A stretch of 44,051 nt of DNA from a virus: positions 1 to 44,051 of the IMG/VR virus record IMGVR_UViG_3300043466_002244; one strand, written 5' to 3'. The notes beneath the pieces were generated by a model that worked only from the letters and a program-made list of their open reading frames with translations, made no database searches and was not told where the DNA came from. Position 1 is the first letter of the stretch; every line of letters starts with the position of its first letter. Positions 30,034 through 37,336 of the stretch are shown in pieces. A program made the position numbers and the translations under genes.

Positions 30034-32862
30034 ATGAAAACATTATTATCGTTATTATTCGTTTTACTTCCCCTCCTCTCTTATTCACAAAATGTATTAT
30101 TTGGTAAAGTAATTGATGCAACAACTGAAGAACCTTTGGTTGGTGTAACAATTATTATAAAGGGGACATCAACAGGTGTGATTACCGATTTTGATGGAAC
30201 ATTTTCAATTACAACAGAATTGGACACGATTGATTTGGTGTTTTCCTATATATCATATCAAAAGATTACAATAGAAAAAATCTCACTAGTTGGTGACCTG
30301 ACAAGTTTGCCTGATATCTATATGAAAGAAGATATTTTACAGACAGGTGAAGTTGTGATTACAGCTGATAGGATTGTAAAAAATGAAACAGCATTAATTG
30401 ATATGAAAATGGAATCCAATATCTTATTGGATGGTATCAGTTCTGAGAAAATGAAAAGTACTGGTGACAATAATGCGGTTGATGCAAGTAAAAGAGTTAC
30501 AGGAGTTTCAGTCGAAAGTGGTAAATATGTTTATGTAAGAGGATTGGGTGATAGATATTCCAAGACATTATTAAATGGAATTGAAATACCAGGTTTAGAC
30601 CCAGATAGAAACTCATTACAGATGGATATCTTCCCAACCAATTTACTGAATAATATTGTCGTATCAAAAAGTTTTTCACCTGAATTACCTGCTGATTTTA
30701 CTGGTGGATTGGTTAATGTGGAAACAAAAGATATACCTGAAACAAGTCAAGGTTCTTTCTCATTATCATTAGGTTATAATCCCCAAGTTCACTTCAATCC
30801 CAACTTCATAAGTGAAAAAGGTTCAGCGACTGATATATTGGGATTTGATGGTGGTTTAAGAAGATTACCTGACGAATTGAATAGAAGTTATATCCCAACC
30901 CCATTTAACAAACCATCAAATATCAGTTCAACACAACATCAACAAAACATAGTCAATTTGTTAAACAGATTGAATCCTGTATTAGGGGCTACAACTGATT
31001 TAAGTATGATTGATTTCGGTGGTGGTATATCTTATGGTAAAACAAATAAGAACTTTGGATATATCTTATCAATCAATCATAAAACTGATTACAAGTTTTA
31101 TACTGATGTAAAGTATGGTGAATATCAAAGGTCATCAAATCATAATGAGAATGAATTGATATATGCAACCAAACAATCAGGACAACTTACTGAGATTAAT
31201 AACTTCTTGGGTGGATTAGTTGGGTTTAACTATACCAAAGGTAAGAGTAAATACAAACTAAATCTTATTCATTTACAGAGTGGGGAAAGTAGAGCAGGTG
31301 TATTCAATATAACTAACAACTCAAATGCCGTTGGACAATCAGGTTATGAAGCCAAATCATATAACTTGGAATATAACCAAAGAGGTTTAACCAATTTATT
31401 ATTAAGTGGAAAACATAACATCAATGATTGGAATGTTGATTGGAAATTATCCCCAACTTATTCTTCATCAGTTGACCCTGATATTAGAAAGACACCATTC
31501 AGTTATGATGGAACATATACATTCTCATCTGGTGAAGCTGGTAATCCATCAAGGATATGGAGAAACTTAAGTGAGTTTAACAATAATGTTAAAGTTGATG
31601 TATCCAAACAATTTAATAACTTCAAATTAAACTTTGGTGTATCACATTCATATAAGTTAAGAGATTATAGTATCAAGTTATATGAATTGATGTTTTCCAA
31701 ACCGCAATCTTGGACAACACCAGACCCAAATCTTGTTATGAGTACGGAAAACTTATATCCAAGTGAGATTAATGGAACATATATTCAATCTGGTAATGTT
31801 AACCCAAACCCAAATCAATATTCATCAAATGTGAATAACACTGGTGTATATGTTTCAGGTGAATATAATATTAAAAATAGATTCAAAATTAATGGTGGAT
31901 TAAGAGCTGAATATTTTATCCAAAGACATACAGGAAGAGATATAAGATATGCCAATGGTGATATGAATGGAAACAATCTTAAAAATGATATTGTATTAAA
32001 TACATTTCATTTATTTCCATCTACTAACTTAATCTATTCAATAACCCCAAAACAAAATCTTAGATTATCATATAACAGAACAATTGCCAGACCATCATTC
32101 AAGGAAATGTCTTATGCTCAAATATTAGACCCAATCACAAATAGAATATTCAATGGAGGTTTATTCAGTTATAACGGAACTTGGAATGGTAATCTAAGAG
32201 AAACGAATATTGATAACTTGGATTTGAGATGGGAGTTGGCCAAAGATAAGGATTTTTACTCTGTATCAGGATTTTATAAACACTTTAATAACCCAATTGA
32301 ATTGGTAAGAATACCTGAACAACAAACATCAACGGAATATCAACCAAGGAATGTTGGAAATGGGGATTTATATGGAATTGAGTTTGAGTTAAGAAAATCG
32401 TTTCTAAAGAACTTTTCTTTCAATACCAATGTCACCATTGCTCAATCCAAAATAACAATGACAGAGACAGAATACCAAGCAAGGAAACAATATGAAAGAG
32501 ATGGTGAGAACATAAACAATACCAGAGTTATGGCCGGACAATCACCATTTGTTATTAATACTGGGTTATCTTATAATGTCGAAAAGATTGGATTAAATGT
32601 GGGTGTGTTTTATAATGTTAAAGGACAAACATTATCCATCGTTGGAACAGGATTATCACCTGATATCTATGATGAACCATTTCACTCATTAAACTTATCT
32701 GTAAGTCAAAAGATTAAGAATACATCAATAGATTTTAGAGTACAAAATATTCTTAATGATAGAGTGGAAAGTTTTTATCAATCATATAAAGCTGAAAAAC
32801 AAATATTCAATTCAGTCAATCCTGGTGTGACATTTACATTTGGTGTAAGTCACAAGTTCTAA
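30034..32862 (+). CDS. TonB-dependent outer-membrane receptor
   Basis: A signal peptide (MKTLLSLLFVLLPLLSYSQ) is followed by a carboxypeptidase-D regulatory-like domain (residues 20-105; GKVIDATTEEPLVGVTI). A plug domain follows at about 125-235 (RVTGVSVESGKYVYVRGLGD; LPADFTGGLVNVETKD). The remaining 700 residues are barrel strands, ending in an aromatic residue (GVSHKF). The 942-residue frame is intact. It would import a ligand across the host outer membrane with TonB energy. It lies between tagged phage-type genes and has a late-type promoter, so it seems part of the phage. Receptor replacement, nutrient uptake or superinfection exclusion are possible roles. Confidence 0.95.
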   Translation: MKTLLSLLFVLLPLLSYSQNVLFGKVIDATTEEPLVGVTIIIKGTSTGVITDFDGTFSITTELDTIDLVFSYISYQKITIEKISLVGDLTSLPDIYMKEDILQTGEVVITADRIVKNETALIDMKMESNILLDGISSEKMKSTGDNNAVDASKRVTGVSVESGKYVYVRGLGDRYSKTLLNGIEIPGLDPDRNSLQMDIFPTNLLNNIVVSKSFSPELPADFTGGLVNVETKDIPETSQGSFSLSLGYNPQVHFNPNFISEKGSATDILGFDGGLRRLPDELNRSYIPTPFNKPSNISSTQHQQNIVNLLNRLNPVLGATTDLSMIDFGGGISYGKTNKNFGYILSINHKTDYKFYTDVKYGEYQRSSNHNENELIYATKQSGQLTEINNFLGGLVGFNYTKGKSKYKLNLIHLQSGESRAGVFNITNNSNAVGQSGYEAKSYNLEYNQRGLTNLLLSGKHNINDWNVDWKLSPTYSSSVDPDIRKTPFSYDGTYTFSSGEAGNPSRIWRNLSEFNNNVKVDVSKQFNNFKLNFGVSHSYKLRDYSIKLYELMFSKPQSWTTPDPNLVMSTENLYPSEINGTYIQSGNVNPNPNQYSSNVNNTGVYVSGEYNIKNRFKINGGLRAEYFIQRHTGRDIRYANGDMNGNNLKNDIVLNTFHLFPSTNLIYSITPKQNLRLSYNRTIARPSFKEMSYAQILDPITNRIFNGGLFSYNGTWNGNLRETNIDNLDLRWELAKDKDFYSVSGFYKHFNNPIELVRIPEQQTSTEYQPRNVGNGDLYGIEFELRKSFLKNFSFNTNVTIAQSKITMTETEYQARKQYERDGENINNTRVMAGQSPFVINTGLSYNVEKIGLNVGVFYNVKGQTLSIVGTGLSPDIYDEPFHSLNLSVSQKIKNTSIDFRVQNILNDRVESFYQSYKAEKQIFNSVNPGVTFTFGVSHKF

Positions 32863-32865
32863 AAT

Positions 32866-32895
32866 AAAAACCCCCACTCTTAGGGTGGGGGGAGA
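32866..32895. terminator. Bidirectional terminator
   Basis: CCCCCAC (32871-32877) pairs with GTGGGGG (32885-32891), A-run on the left. It ends the TonB receptor and the convergent tagged gene. Confidence 0.8.
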
Positions 32896-32900
32896 TATAA

Positions 32901-33197
32901 TTAAAATTTACCAAATCCTTTATTTTTAGGTTTCACACATCTTTTAAGTAACTCACCAATATAATATGATAATTTTTCTTTTTCATCCTCATCTAAGGTA
33001 TCTTCATCCCAAATTAAGTTATCAAAATCATAAAGTTTATTTTGAATTTCATCCAAATCTGATTCATCTTTATCCAAATCTGATTCAATTTTACTTAACA
33101 TTTTTTTATAACTCTTCATAGATTCTTCATCCTCTTTGATTACTCTTTTAACCAATCTAGTTAAATCTCTTTCAGTCAATCTTACTATCTTTTTCAT
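32901..33197 (-). CDS. Tagged small acidic helical protein, 98 residues
   Basis: The tag MKKIVRLTERDLTRLVKRV and following IKE are nearly the same as in the three genes at 18-19 kb, also at DNA level, 14 kb away and on the other strand. The mature part is an acidic coiled coil (MLSKIESDLDKDESDLDEI). It may be a linker or inhibitor-like internal protein. Function unknown. Confidence 0.85.
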   Translation of the reverse strand: MKKIVRLTERDLTRLVKRVIKEDEESMKSYKKMLSKIESDLDKDESDLDEIQNKLYDFDNLIWDEDTLDEDEKEKLSYYIGELLKRCVKPKNKGFGKF

Positions 33198-33223
33198 TGT
33201 TTTTTTTTGAGTTTTATTTTTAA

Positions 33224-33232
33224 ATAAATATC
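33224..33232 (-). promoter_or_regulatory. Late-promoter-like box (GATATTTAT)
   Basis: An exact consensus match on the minus strand, 26 bases before the tagged 98-residue gene. Confidence 0.6.
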
Positions 33233-33263
33233 ACTTAGATTAGAAAAAATAAAAACTATTCCT

Positions 33264-33271
33264 TACTTTTG
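33264..33271 (+). promoter_or_regulatory. Host-type -7 element (TACTTTTG)
   Basis: It matches TAnnTTTG, 13 bases before the first gene of the small-gene operon; the -33 element is not clear. Confidence 0.5.
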
Positions 33272-33284
33272 TAAAAAAACAACT

Positions 33285-33470
33285 ATGAACAGATATGACA
33301 TATTCGTTATAACAGGTGATAATATTAAGAGTTTCAAGGTTTTTGCTGAAGATTTTGAAACTGATAATGGTTTCTACAGATTTTGGTATAATGACGAAAC
33401 TGTTGCTTGTTACCCCATCAATTTCACAATTATCACATCAATTGAAAAAATATTAGAAGAAGATGTATAA
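33285..33470 (+). CDS. Unknown 61-residue protein
   Basis: First gene of a ten-gene operon of small proteins. Beta-rich (YDIFVITGDNIKSFKVFAED) and acidic. No known domain. It overlaps the next gene by eight bases. Confidence 0.65.
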   Translation: MNRYDIFVITGDNIKSFKVFAEDFETDNGFYRFWYNDETVACYPINFTIITSIEKILEEDV

Positions 33471-33717
33471 ACTAATCAGAGAACGAGACAACTTAACCAA
33501 GGTTGGTAAAGATATTAAATATATTGAGTGGAATGAAGAGGGCAGAGTTTCCAACTCATATGATGAACCAGCTATTGGTAGGTCATTAATATTAGACCCC
33601 CAGTATGTTGTTTATACTTGGTTAACAACTGAAATAACATCATTTACAAATGAAGATGGTGTATTGAAGTTCTCAACAAAAAACTCGAATTACACCTTGA
33701 TACAAGAAAAGGGGTAA
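33463..33717 (+). CDS. Unknown 84-residue protein
   Basis: Beta-rich (IGRSLILDPQYVVYTWLTTEI) small protein with no signal or cysteines. It is coupled to the upstream gene. The pattern recalls small phage proteins with a single beta-barrel, but no family can be named. Confidence 0.65.
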   Translation: MYKLIRERDNLTKVGKDIKYIEWNEEGRVSNSYDEPAIGRSLILDPQYVVYTWLTTEITSFTNEDGVLKFSTKNSNYTLIQEKG

Positions 33718-33760
33718 AAATTAGGACTTATTGTTAATAGAAATGTAAAAACTAAATAAA

Positions 33761-33973
33761 ATGAAAATTATAGTAGAAAGAAACAACGATGAAAGACAAT
33801 ACCCAATCGTAACGATTGACACCAAAACTTGTCATTACCCATATGCTATCAGAGATGCACTTATGTTGGCTCTTGAGATTGATGGTTATCCTTTAAGTAC
33901 TATCAATGAAGTTTTCTGTTTGACTCTCGATAAAGTCGAACCCGAAGAAACTAATTTCTCTGACATTTTTTAA
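33761..33973 (+). CDS. Unknown 70-residue protein
   Basis: Alpha/beta (MKIIVERNNDERQYPIV, then AIRDALMLALEIDGY). Soluble. Not recognised. Confidence 0.65.
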   Translation: MKIIVERNNDERQYPIVTIDTKTCHYPYAIRDALMLALEIDGYPLSTINEVFCLTLDKVEPEETNFSDIF

Positions 33974-33983
33974 TTAAAATAAA

Positions 33984-34358
33984 ATGAAAGATTTATTTGT
34001 CCCCTATGAACAATCCTTGGAATTAAGAGAACTTGGTTTTGATGAGATATGTTTGACTCATTACTGGGGTGAAAATATATTGAATGAAGCTTATGGTGGT
34101 TGGATGAAAAACTCCAATACAAAATATGTTATGTCACCAACTTGGGAACAAGCGTTCAAATGGTTCAGAGACAATTATAACTTAATTGGACTAGTTGAAG
34201 GTGGTTATGATAATGGTAAAAACATATTCACATATGTTATTTGGGATGGATTCAAGGATAATGTGATTGATGAATATTTTGGAACATATGAAGAAGCCCA
34301 ACTGAAATGTTTAGTTCAATTGAAATGTTTAGTTCAACTTATAAAAATAAATAAATAA
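33984..34358 (+). CDS. Conserved phage-type protein with C-terminal tandem duplication
   Basis: LFVPYEQSLELRELGFDEIC, then QAFKWFRDNYNLIG and TYEEAQLKCL follow the pattern of a common small protein of Bacteroidota phages and prophages, function unknown. Near the end an 18-base tandem duplication repeats the codons for QLKCLV, lengthening the final helix. Confidence 0.78.
   Translation: MKDLFVPYEQSLELRELGFDEICLTHYWGENILNEAYGGWMKNSNTKYVMSPTWEQAFKWFRDNYNLIGLVEGGYDNGKNIFTYVIWDGFKDNVIDEYFGTYEEAQLKCLVQLKCLVQLIKINK
34299..34334 (+). repeat. 18-bp tandem duplication inside a gene
   Basis: Two copies with one mismatch (34299-34316 and 34317-34334) keep the reading frame and duplicate six residues. 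Confidence 0.85.
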
Positions 34359-34361
34359 ATT

Positions 34362-34727
34362 ATGGAAGATAGAATATTAATCAATGGTGTTTGGTATGTT
34401 AGAGAAACACAACCTGAAGAGGAAATAATACTTGATGATTTAACGCAAACCCTAAATATTATTTACGAAAATAGTGATTATTCTTGGGAAGCAACAAGAA
34501 TCTTCAAAGATGATGGGGAAACATTTTACGATGGTTTTGATATCGAGTTTACAGATAAAACAAAAACCCCTTGGAAAACTGAAGATTGGGACAATATGCG
34601 ATTTATTAATGGTGTTCTTGAAAATGATAACCATTCAATTAAACTTGCTGGGGAAGCAATGGATAATGAAGGAATTAAACATTTAAAAGTATTTTTAAAA
34701 TATCTTAAAGACAAACGATGGTTTTAA
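34362..34727 (+). CDS. Unknown 121-residue protein
   Basis: Acidic alpha/beta protein (LINGVWYVRETQPEEEI; YSWEATRIFKDDGETFYDG) with many Trp and Asp. Similar short proteins occur in accessory regions of Bacteroidota phages. No motif. It overlaps the next gene by ten bases. Confidence 0.68.
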   Translation: MEDRILINGVWYVRETQPEEEIILDDLTQTLNIIYENSDYSWEATRIFKDDGETFYDGFDIEFTDKTKTPWKTEDWDNMRFINGVLENDNHSIKLAGEAMDNEGIKHLKVFLKYLKDKRWF

Positions 34728-35095
34728 CATATAAAGAATTGGATGATTACCTCGTTTCAATAGATGGTTTAATCCACGGATATACTGGTAATAAATTACT
34801 CAACTCTGACTTCTTTGAGGTTGGTGGAGGTTGGAATCAACTTATCAAAGACCTCATCTCTGACCTAATTAAAATGGGTTGGAATAAAGAAGTAGTCCAA
34901 GTTAAAGAAAAGTATGGTACACTAAGATTCTATATCACAGAAGGAACTGATGACATACATAGAAGAATTGCCAAAGCTGAAATAGAAAGTTCAACAATCT
35001 GTGAAGCGACAGGAAAACCTGGTAAATTGAGAAATGATATTGGTTGGTGGAGAACTCTATGTGATGAAGAATATGATAAAATCAAAAACAAATAA
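34718..35095 (+). CDS. Conserved phage/bacterial protein with a Cys pair
   Basis: The pattern GGGWNQLIKDLISDLIKMGW, then VQVKEKYGTLRFYI, ICEATGKPGKLR and WWRTLCDEEYDKI is widespread in phages and bacteria. The cysteines in ICEATGKPG and TLCDEEY could form a zinc site. Function is unknown. Confidence 0.8.
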   Translation: MVLTYKELDDYLVSIDGLIHGYTGNKLLNSDFFEVGGGWNQLIKDLISDLIKMGWNKEVVQVKEKYGTLRFYITEGTDDIHRRIAKAEIESSTICEATGKPGKLRNDIGWWRTLCDEEYDKIKNK

Positions 35096-35096
35096 T

Positions 35097-35240
35097 ATGT
35101 CAGTACTAGATTGGTTAAAAGAGCAATTGGAATCATATGGTGACCCATTCAAATGTGAAATAGAATGGACAGAACTAGATGAATTAATCGAACAAGCAAA
35201 AGAAAAAGAATTAAATGAACAAACAGATATGTCAAATTAG
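35097..35240 (+). CDS. Unknown 47-residue protein
   Basis: Starts MSVLDWLKEQLESYGDPF one base after the previous stop. An open frame continues upstream inside the preceding gene, but this ATG fits the operon spacing. Acidic and helical. Confidence 0.6.
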   Translation: MSVLDWLKEQLESYGDPFKCEIEWTELDELIEQAKEKELNEQTDMSN

Positions 35241-35514
35241 TTTTAACTCCAACAACACTGGTGATAGTGATAGATGGAAGTTATTATATAATGGACAAGA
35301 AACCCTCCACCCAGATATTGTTATCAATTTAGGAACTTATATTTCAAATGACTATAGTCAAGAAACTAAAGACAATTGGAATATTACTTGCTCAGGTTAC
35401 TTGACAATGAAAGATAATGTTGCCTATATTGATTACATAAGACAAAAACTTGAAGAAGGGGAACAATCAGGTTTTGTAGATAATTTTGACCCCAATGAAC
35501 ACCTAAAAAACTAA
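35215..35514 (+). CDS. Unknown 99-residue protein
   Basis: Its start overlaps the preceding gene by 26 bases. Beta-rich first half (ICQISFNSNNTGDSDRWKLL) and helical end. Soluble, two cysteines, not recognised. Confidence 0.65.
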   Translation: MNKQICQISFNSNNTGDSDRWKLLYNGQETLHPDIVINLGTYISNDYSQETKDNWNITCSGYLTMKDNVAYIDYIRQKLEEGEQSGFVDNFDPNEHLKN

Positions 35515-35520
35515 AAGAAA

Positions 35521-35730
35521 ATGGAGATTAAAGTATTAGACAGTAACAGAGTTTACTATCAAGAAACTAATGAATATCTATTAGAGATTAATGGTGAATC
35601 ACACTCATTCAGAGTATTCGATTCAAGTGATGAAGAACCACAATATTGGTTCGATGGTGAAGAATTTTATAACACCTATGATTATGTAATGGATGGTTTA
35701 ACAATTGAAGATTTATTAAGTTGGATATGA
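35521..35730 (+). CDS. Unknown 69-residue protein
   Basis: Acidic protein, beta-rich (NEYLLEINGESHSFRVFD), with a helical end. It shares an ATGA overlap with the next gene. Confidence 0.65.
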   Translation: MEIKVLDSNRVYYQETNEYLLEINGESHSFRVFDSSDEEPQYWFDGEEFYNTYDYVMDGLTIEDLLSWI

Positions 35731-35930
35731 TATTAACACAAGTAGTATTTTTAACAAGTGATGTCGATGATATCGAGGTATATTTACCACACCCACCAAG
35801 TAAAGGTGAAATATTTGTATTCCCATTTGTAAAATCAGGTATAATGGATTTCAAAATCAAAGACATTGAATGGGTATTTGATGAATATAGTAAGTTCACC
35901 AAGATTAGAGTTTACCTTGAAGAAGATTAA
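35727..35930 (+). CDS. Unknown 67-residue protein
   Basis: I use the ATG overlapping the previous stop. Beta-rich with a Pro-rich turn (VYLPHPPSKGEIFVFPFV). Last gene of the small-gene operon; no clear terminator follows before the next promoter box. Confidence 0.65.
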   Translation: MILTQVVFLTSDVDDIEVYLPHPPSKGEIFVFPFVKSGIMDFKIKDIEWVFDEYSKFTKIRVYLEED

Positions 35931-35961
35931 AAAAAAGTAAATAGAAAATCGATGTGTTAAT

Positions 35962-35970
35962 GATATTTAT
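35962..35970 (+). promoter_or_regulatory. Late-promoter-like box (GATATTTAT)
   Basis: An exact consensus match 17 bases before the holin-like gene. Confidence 0.6.
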
Positions 35971-35987
35971 TATTAAAATACACATCT

Positions 35988-36275
35988 ATGAAAAAAAAGT
36001 ACTTCTTCATTGAAATGTTCAAAGACCAAAATGACATCAACGAAAAATCTGTTGTTGGTTTCATTTCCTTTATGATGATGGTTATTGCTATGGGTGTTGA
36101 TATCGTTACTGGTGTAACAGGAAAAGAATTGTTAATCAATCAATTTATCTTTGATGGATTTATGTATCTAACAATCGCTTCATTCGGTATCGCATCTGTT
36201 GACAAATGGATTGTTTCCAAAAGAGGAGACAAAGAATCCACAGAAACTCCTTCTGACCCAACATTACCAATGTAA
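35988..36275 (+). CDS. Two-span membrane protein, holin-like
   Basis: Two hydrophobic segments (VVGFISFMMMVIAMGVDIV and FIFDGFMYLTIASFGIASV) in a 95-residue protein with charged ends. Size and topology fit a class II holin, and a late-type promoter fits lysis timing. It is not next to the glucosaminidase gene, so the role is tentative. Confidence 0.7.
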   Translation: MKKKYFFIEMFKDQNDINEKSVVGFISFMMMVIAMGVDIVTGVTGKELLINQFIFDGFMYLTIASFGIASVDKWIVSKRGDKESTETPSDPTLPM

Positions 36276-36293
36276 AAACAAAAAACAAACTTT

Positions 36294-36326
36294 AAAAGGT
36301 GATAGGTCAAACTTATCACCTTTTTT
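36294..36326 (+). terminator. Terminator between holin-like gene and tagged operon
   Basis: AAAAGGTGATA pairs with TATCACCTTTT around an eight-base loop. The T-run lies just before the next promoter box. Confidence 0.85.
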
Positions 36327-36335
36327 AATATTTAT
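36327..36335 (+). promoter_or_regulatory. Late-promoter-like box (AATATTTAT) of the tagged operon
   Basis: A consensus match only five bases before the first ATG, implying a very short leader if this is the -10 region. It follows the terminator directly. Confidence 0.45.
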
Positions 36336-36340
36336 ATGTT

Positions 36341-37333
36341 ATGAAACTACAAAAAATTATCAGAAACATTTTGATGGAAGAAACTACTTCAATTAGTAAA
36401 GAAGTTGAATATCTACTTGGGAATCAAATCTATGTTGACGAGATATACAAACAATTAAGAGAAATACACCAAAACAATTCAAGAAATAACAAAGAAAATG
36501 TTCTAACATTCATCCAAGTTTTCTCAAAAAAATTAGATACCTTTTTTAATCAAATATTTTTAACAGGAACAAATGCTGAAAAGATATTAAATCTAATTAA
36601 CAAAACATCAAATTCAGAGGTATCTCCATTATTAGAAAGTGAATCAACTAGTAGTTTGGGGTTTGAAAAGTTTAATGAGTATTTTAAGTATATGTACTAC
36701 TTGTACAATGATATTCAAAAAGTTGTAAACGAAATCAAAGAAACCCCAACATCAGATATCAATACTTTGAAACCAAAAATTGAAAGATATTACAATTTAA
36801 CAATCAAAGATAACAACTCAATGTTAGAGTTAATAAAAGCATTATTCCAATATCTTAAACAAAGTTATGGTAATATAAGTTCAGGTCAAACAACCAAGTC
36901 AACTGAAACACAAGGAGGATTTAATATTGATTGGAGTACCAAACAAATTGTTAAAAGATATAGTGACTCAACAATAATATTCTTATCACCAGAAAAAGTA
37001 TTGGAAAGAGTTGGTAAAGATATGGGTTCAGGTTTTGATATAAGAAATCAAGGTGTAAGAATTGGGGATAGATTAGAAAAGGCAATGGAATATCTGAAAA
37101 ATCCAAATGTCGAAGCATACCAACCAACAATGTTATATGTTGAAAGTTTTGAGTATGATAAGAATAGTCAAAAACAATATTATGATGTACCAAAAATTGG
37201 TATAAGTGATGGAAGACACAGATTATTAGCAGCATACAACTTAGGACTTAAAAGTTTCCCATTCGAAGTTTTCAACAGAGATGAAGAACAACAAATTAAG
37301 GACTTAAAATATTTGGAATCAACATTAAAGTAA
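36341..37333 (+). CDS. Tagged ParB-like protein, 330 residues
   Basis: The tag MKLQKIIRNILMEE has LME at residues 11-13. Residues 20-200 are helical and unassigned. The C-terminal third has a ParB/Srx-like core: FDIRNQGVRIGDRLEKAMEY, then a strand (PTMLYVESF), then ISDGRHRLLAAYNLGL with the DGxHR phosphate-binding motif. Three such proteins occur in this operon, all tagged. Likely a nuclease, kinase or CTPase activity on host or phage DNA; which one is unknown. First gene of the eight-gene operon. Confidence 0.82.
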   Translation: MKLQKIIRNILMEETTSISKEVEYLLGNQIYVDEIYKQLREIHQNNSRNNKENVLTFIQVFSKKLDTFFNQIFLTGTNAEKILNLINKTSNSEVSPLLESESTSSLGFEKFNEYFKYMYYLYNDIQKVVNEIKETPTSDINTLKPKIERYYNLTIKDNNSMLELIKALFQYLKQSYGNISSGQTTKSTETQGGFNIDWSTKQIVKRYSDSTIIFLSPEKVLERVGKDMGSGFDIRNQGVRIGDRLEKAMEYLKNPNVEAYQPTMLYVESFEYDKNSQKQYYDVPKIGISDGRHRLLAAYNLGLKSFPFEVFNRDEEQQIKDLKYLESTLK

Positions 37334-37336
37334 TAT

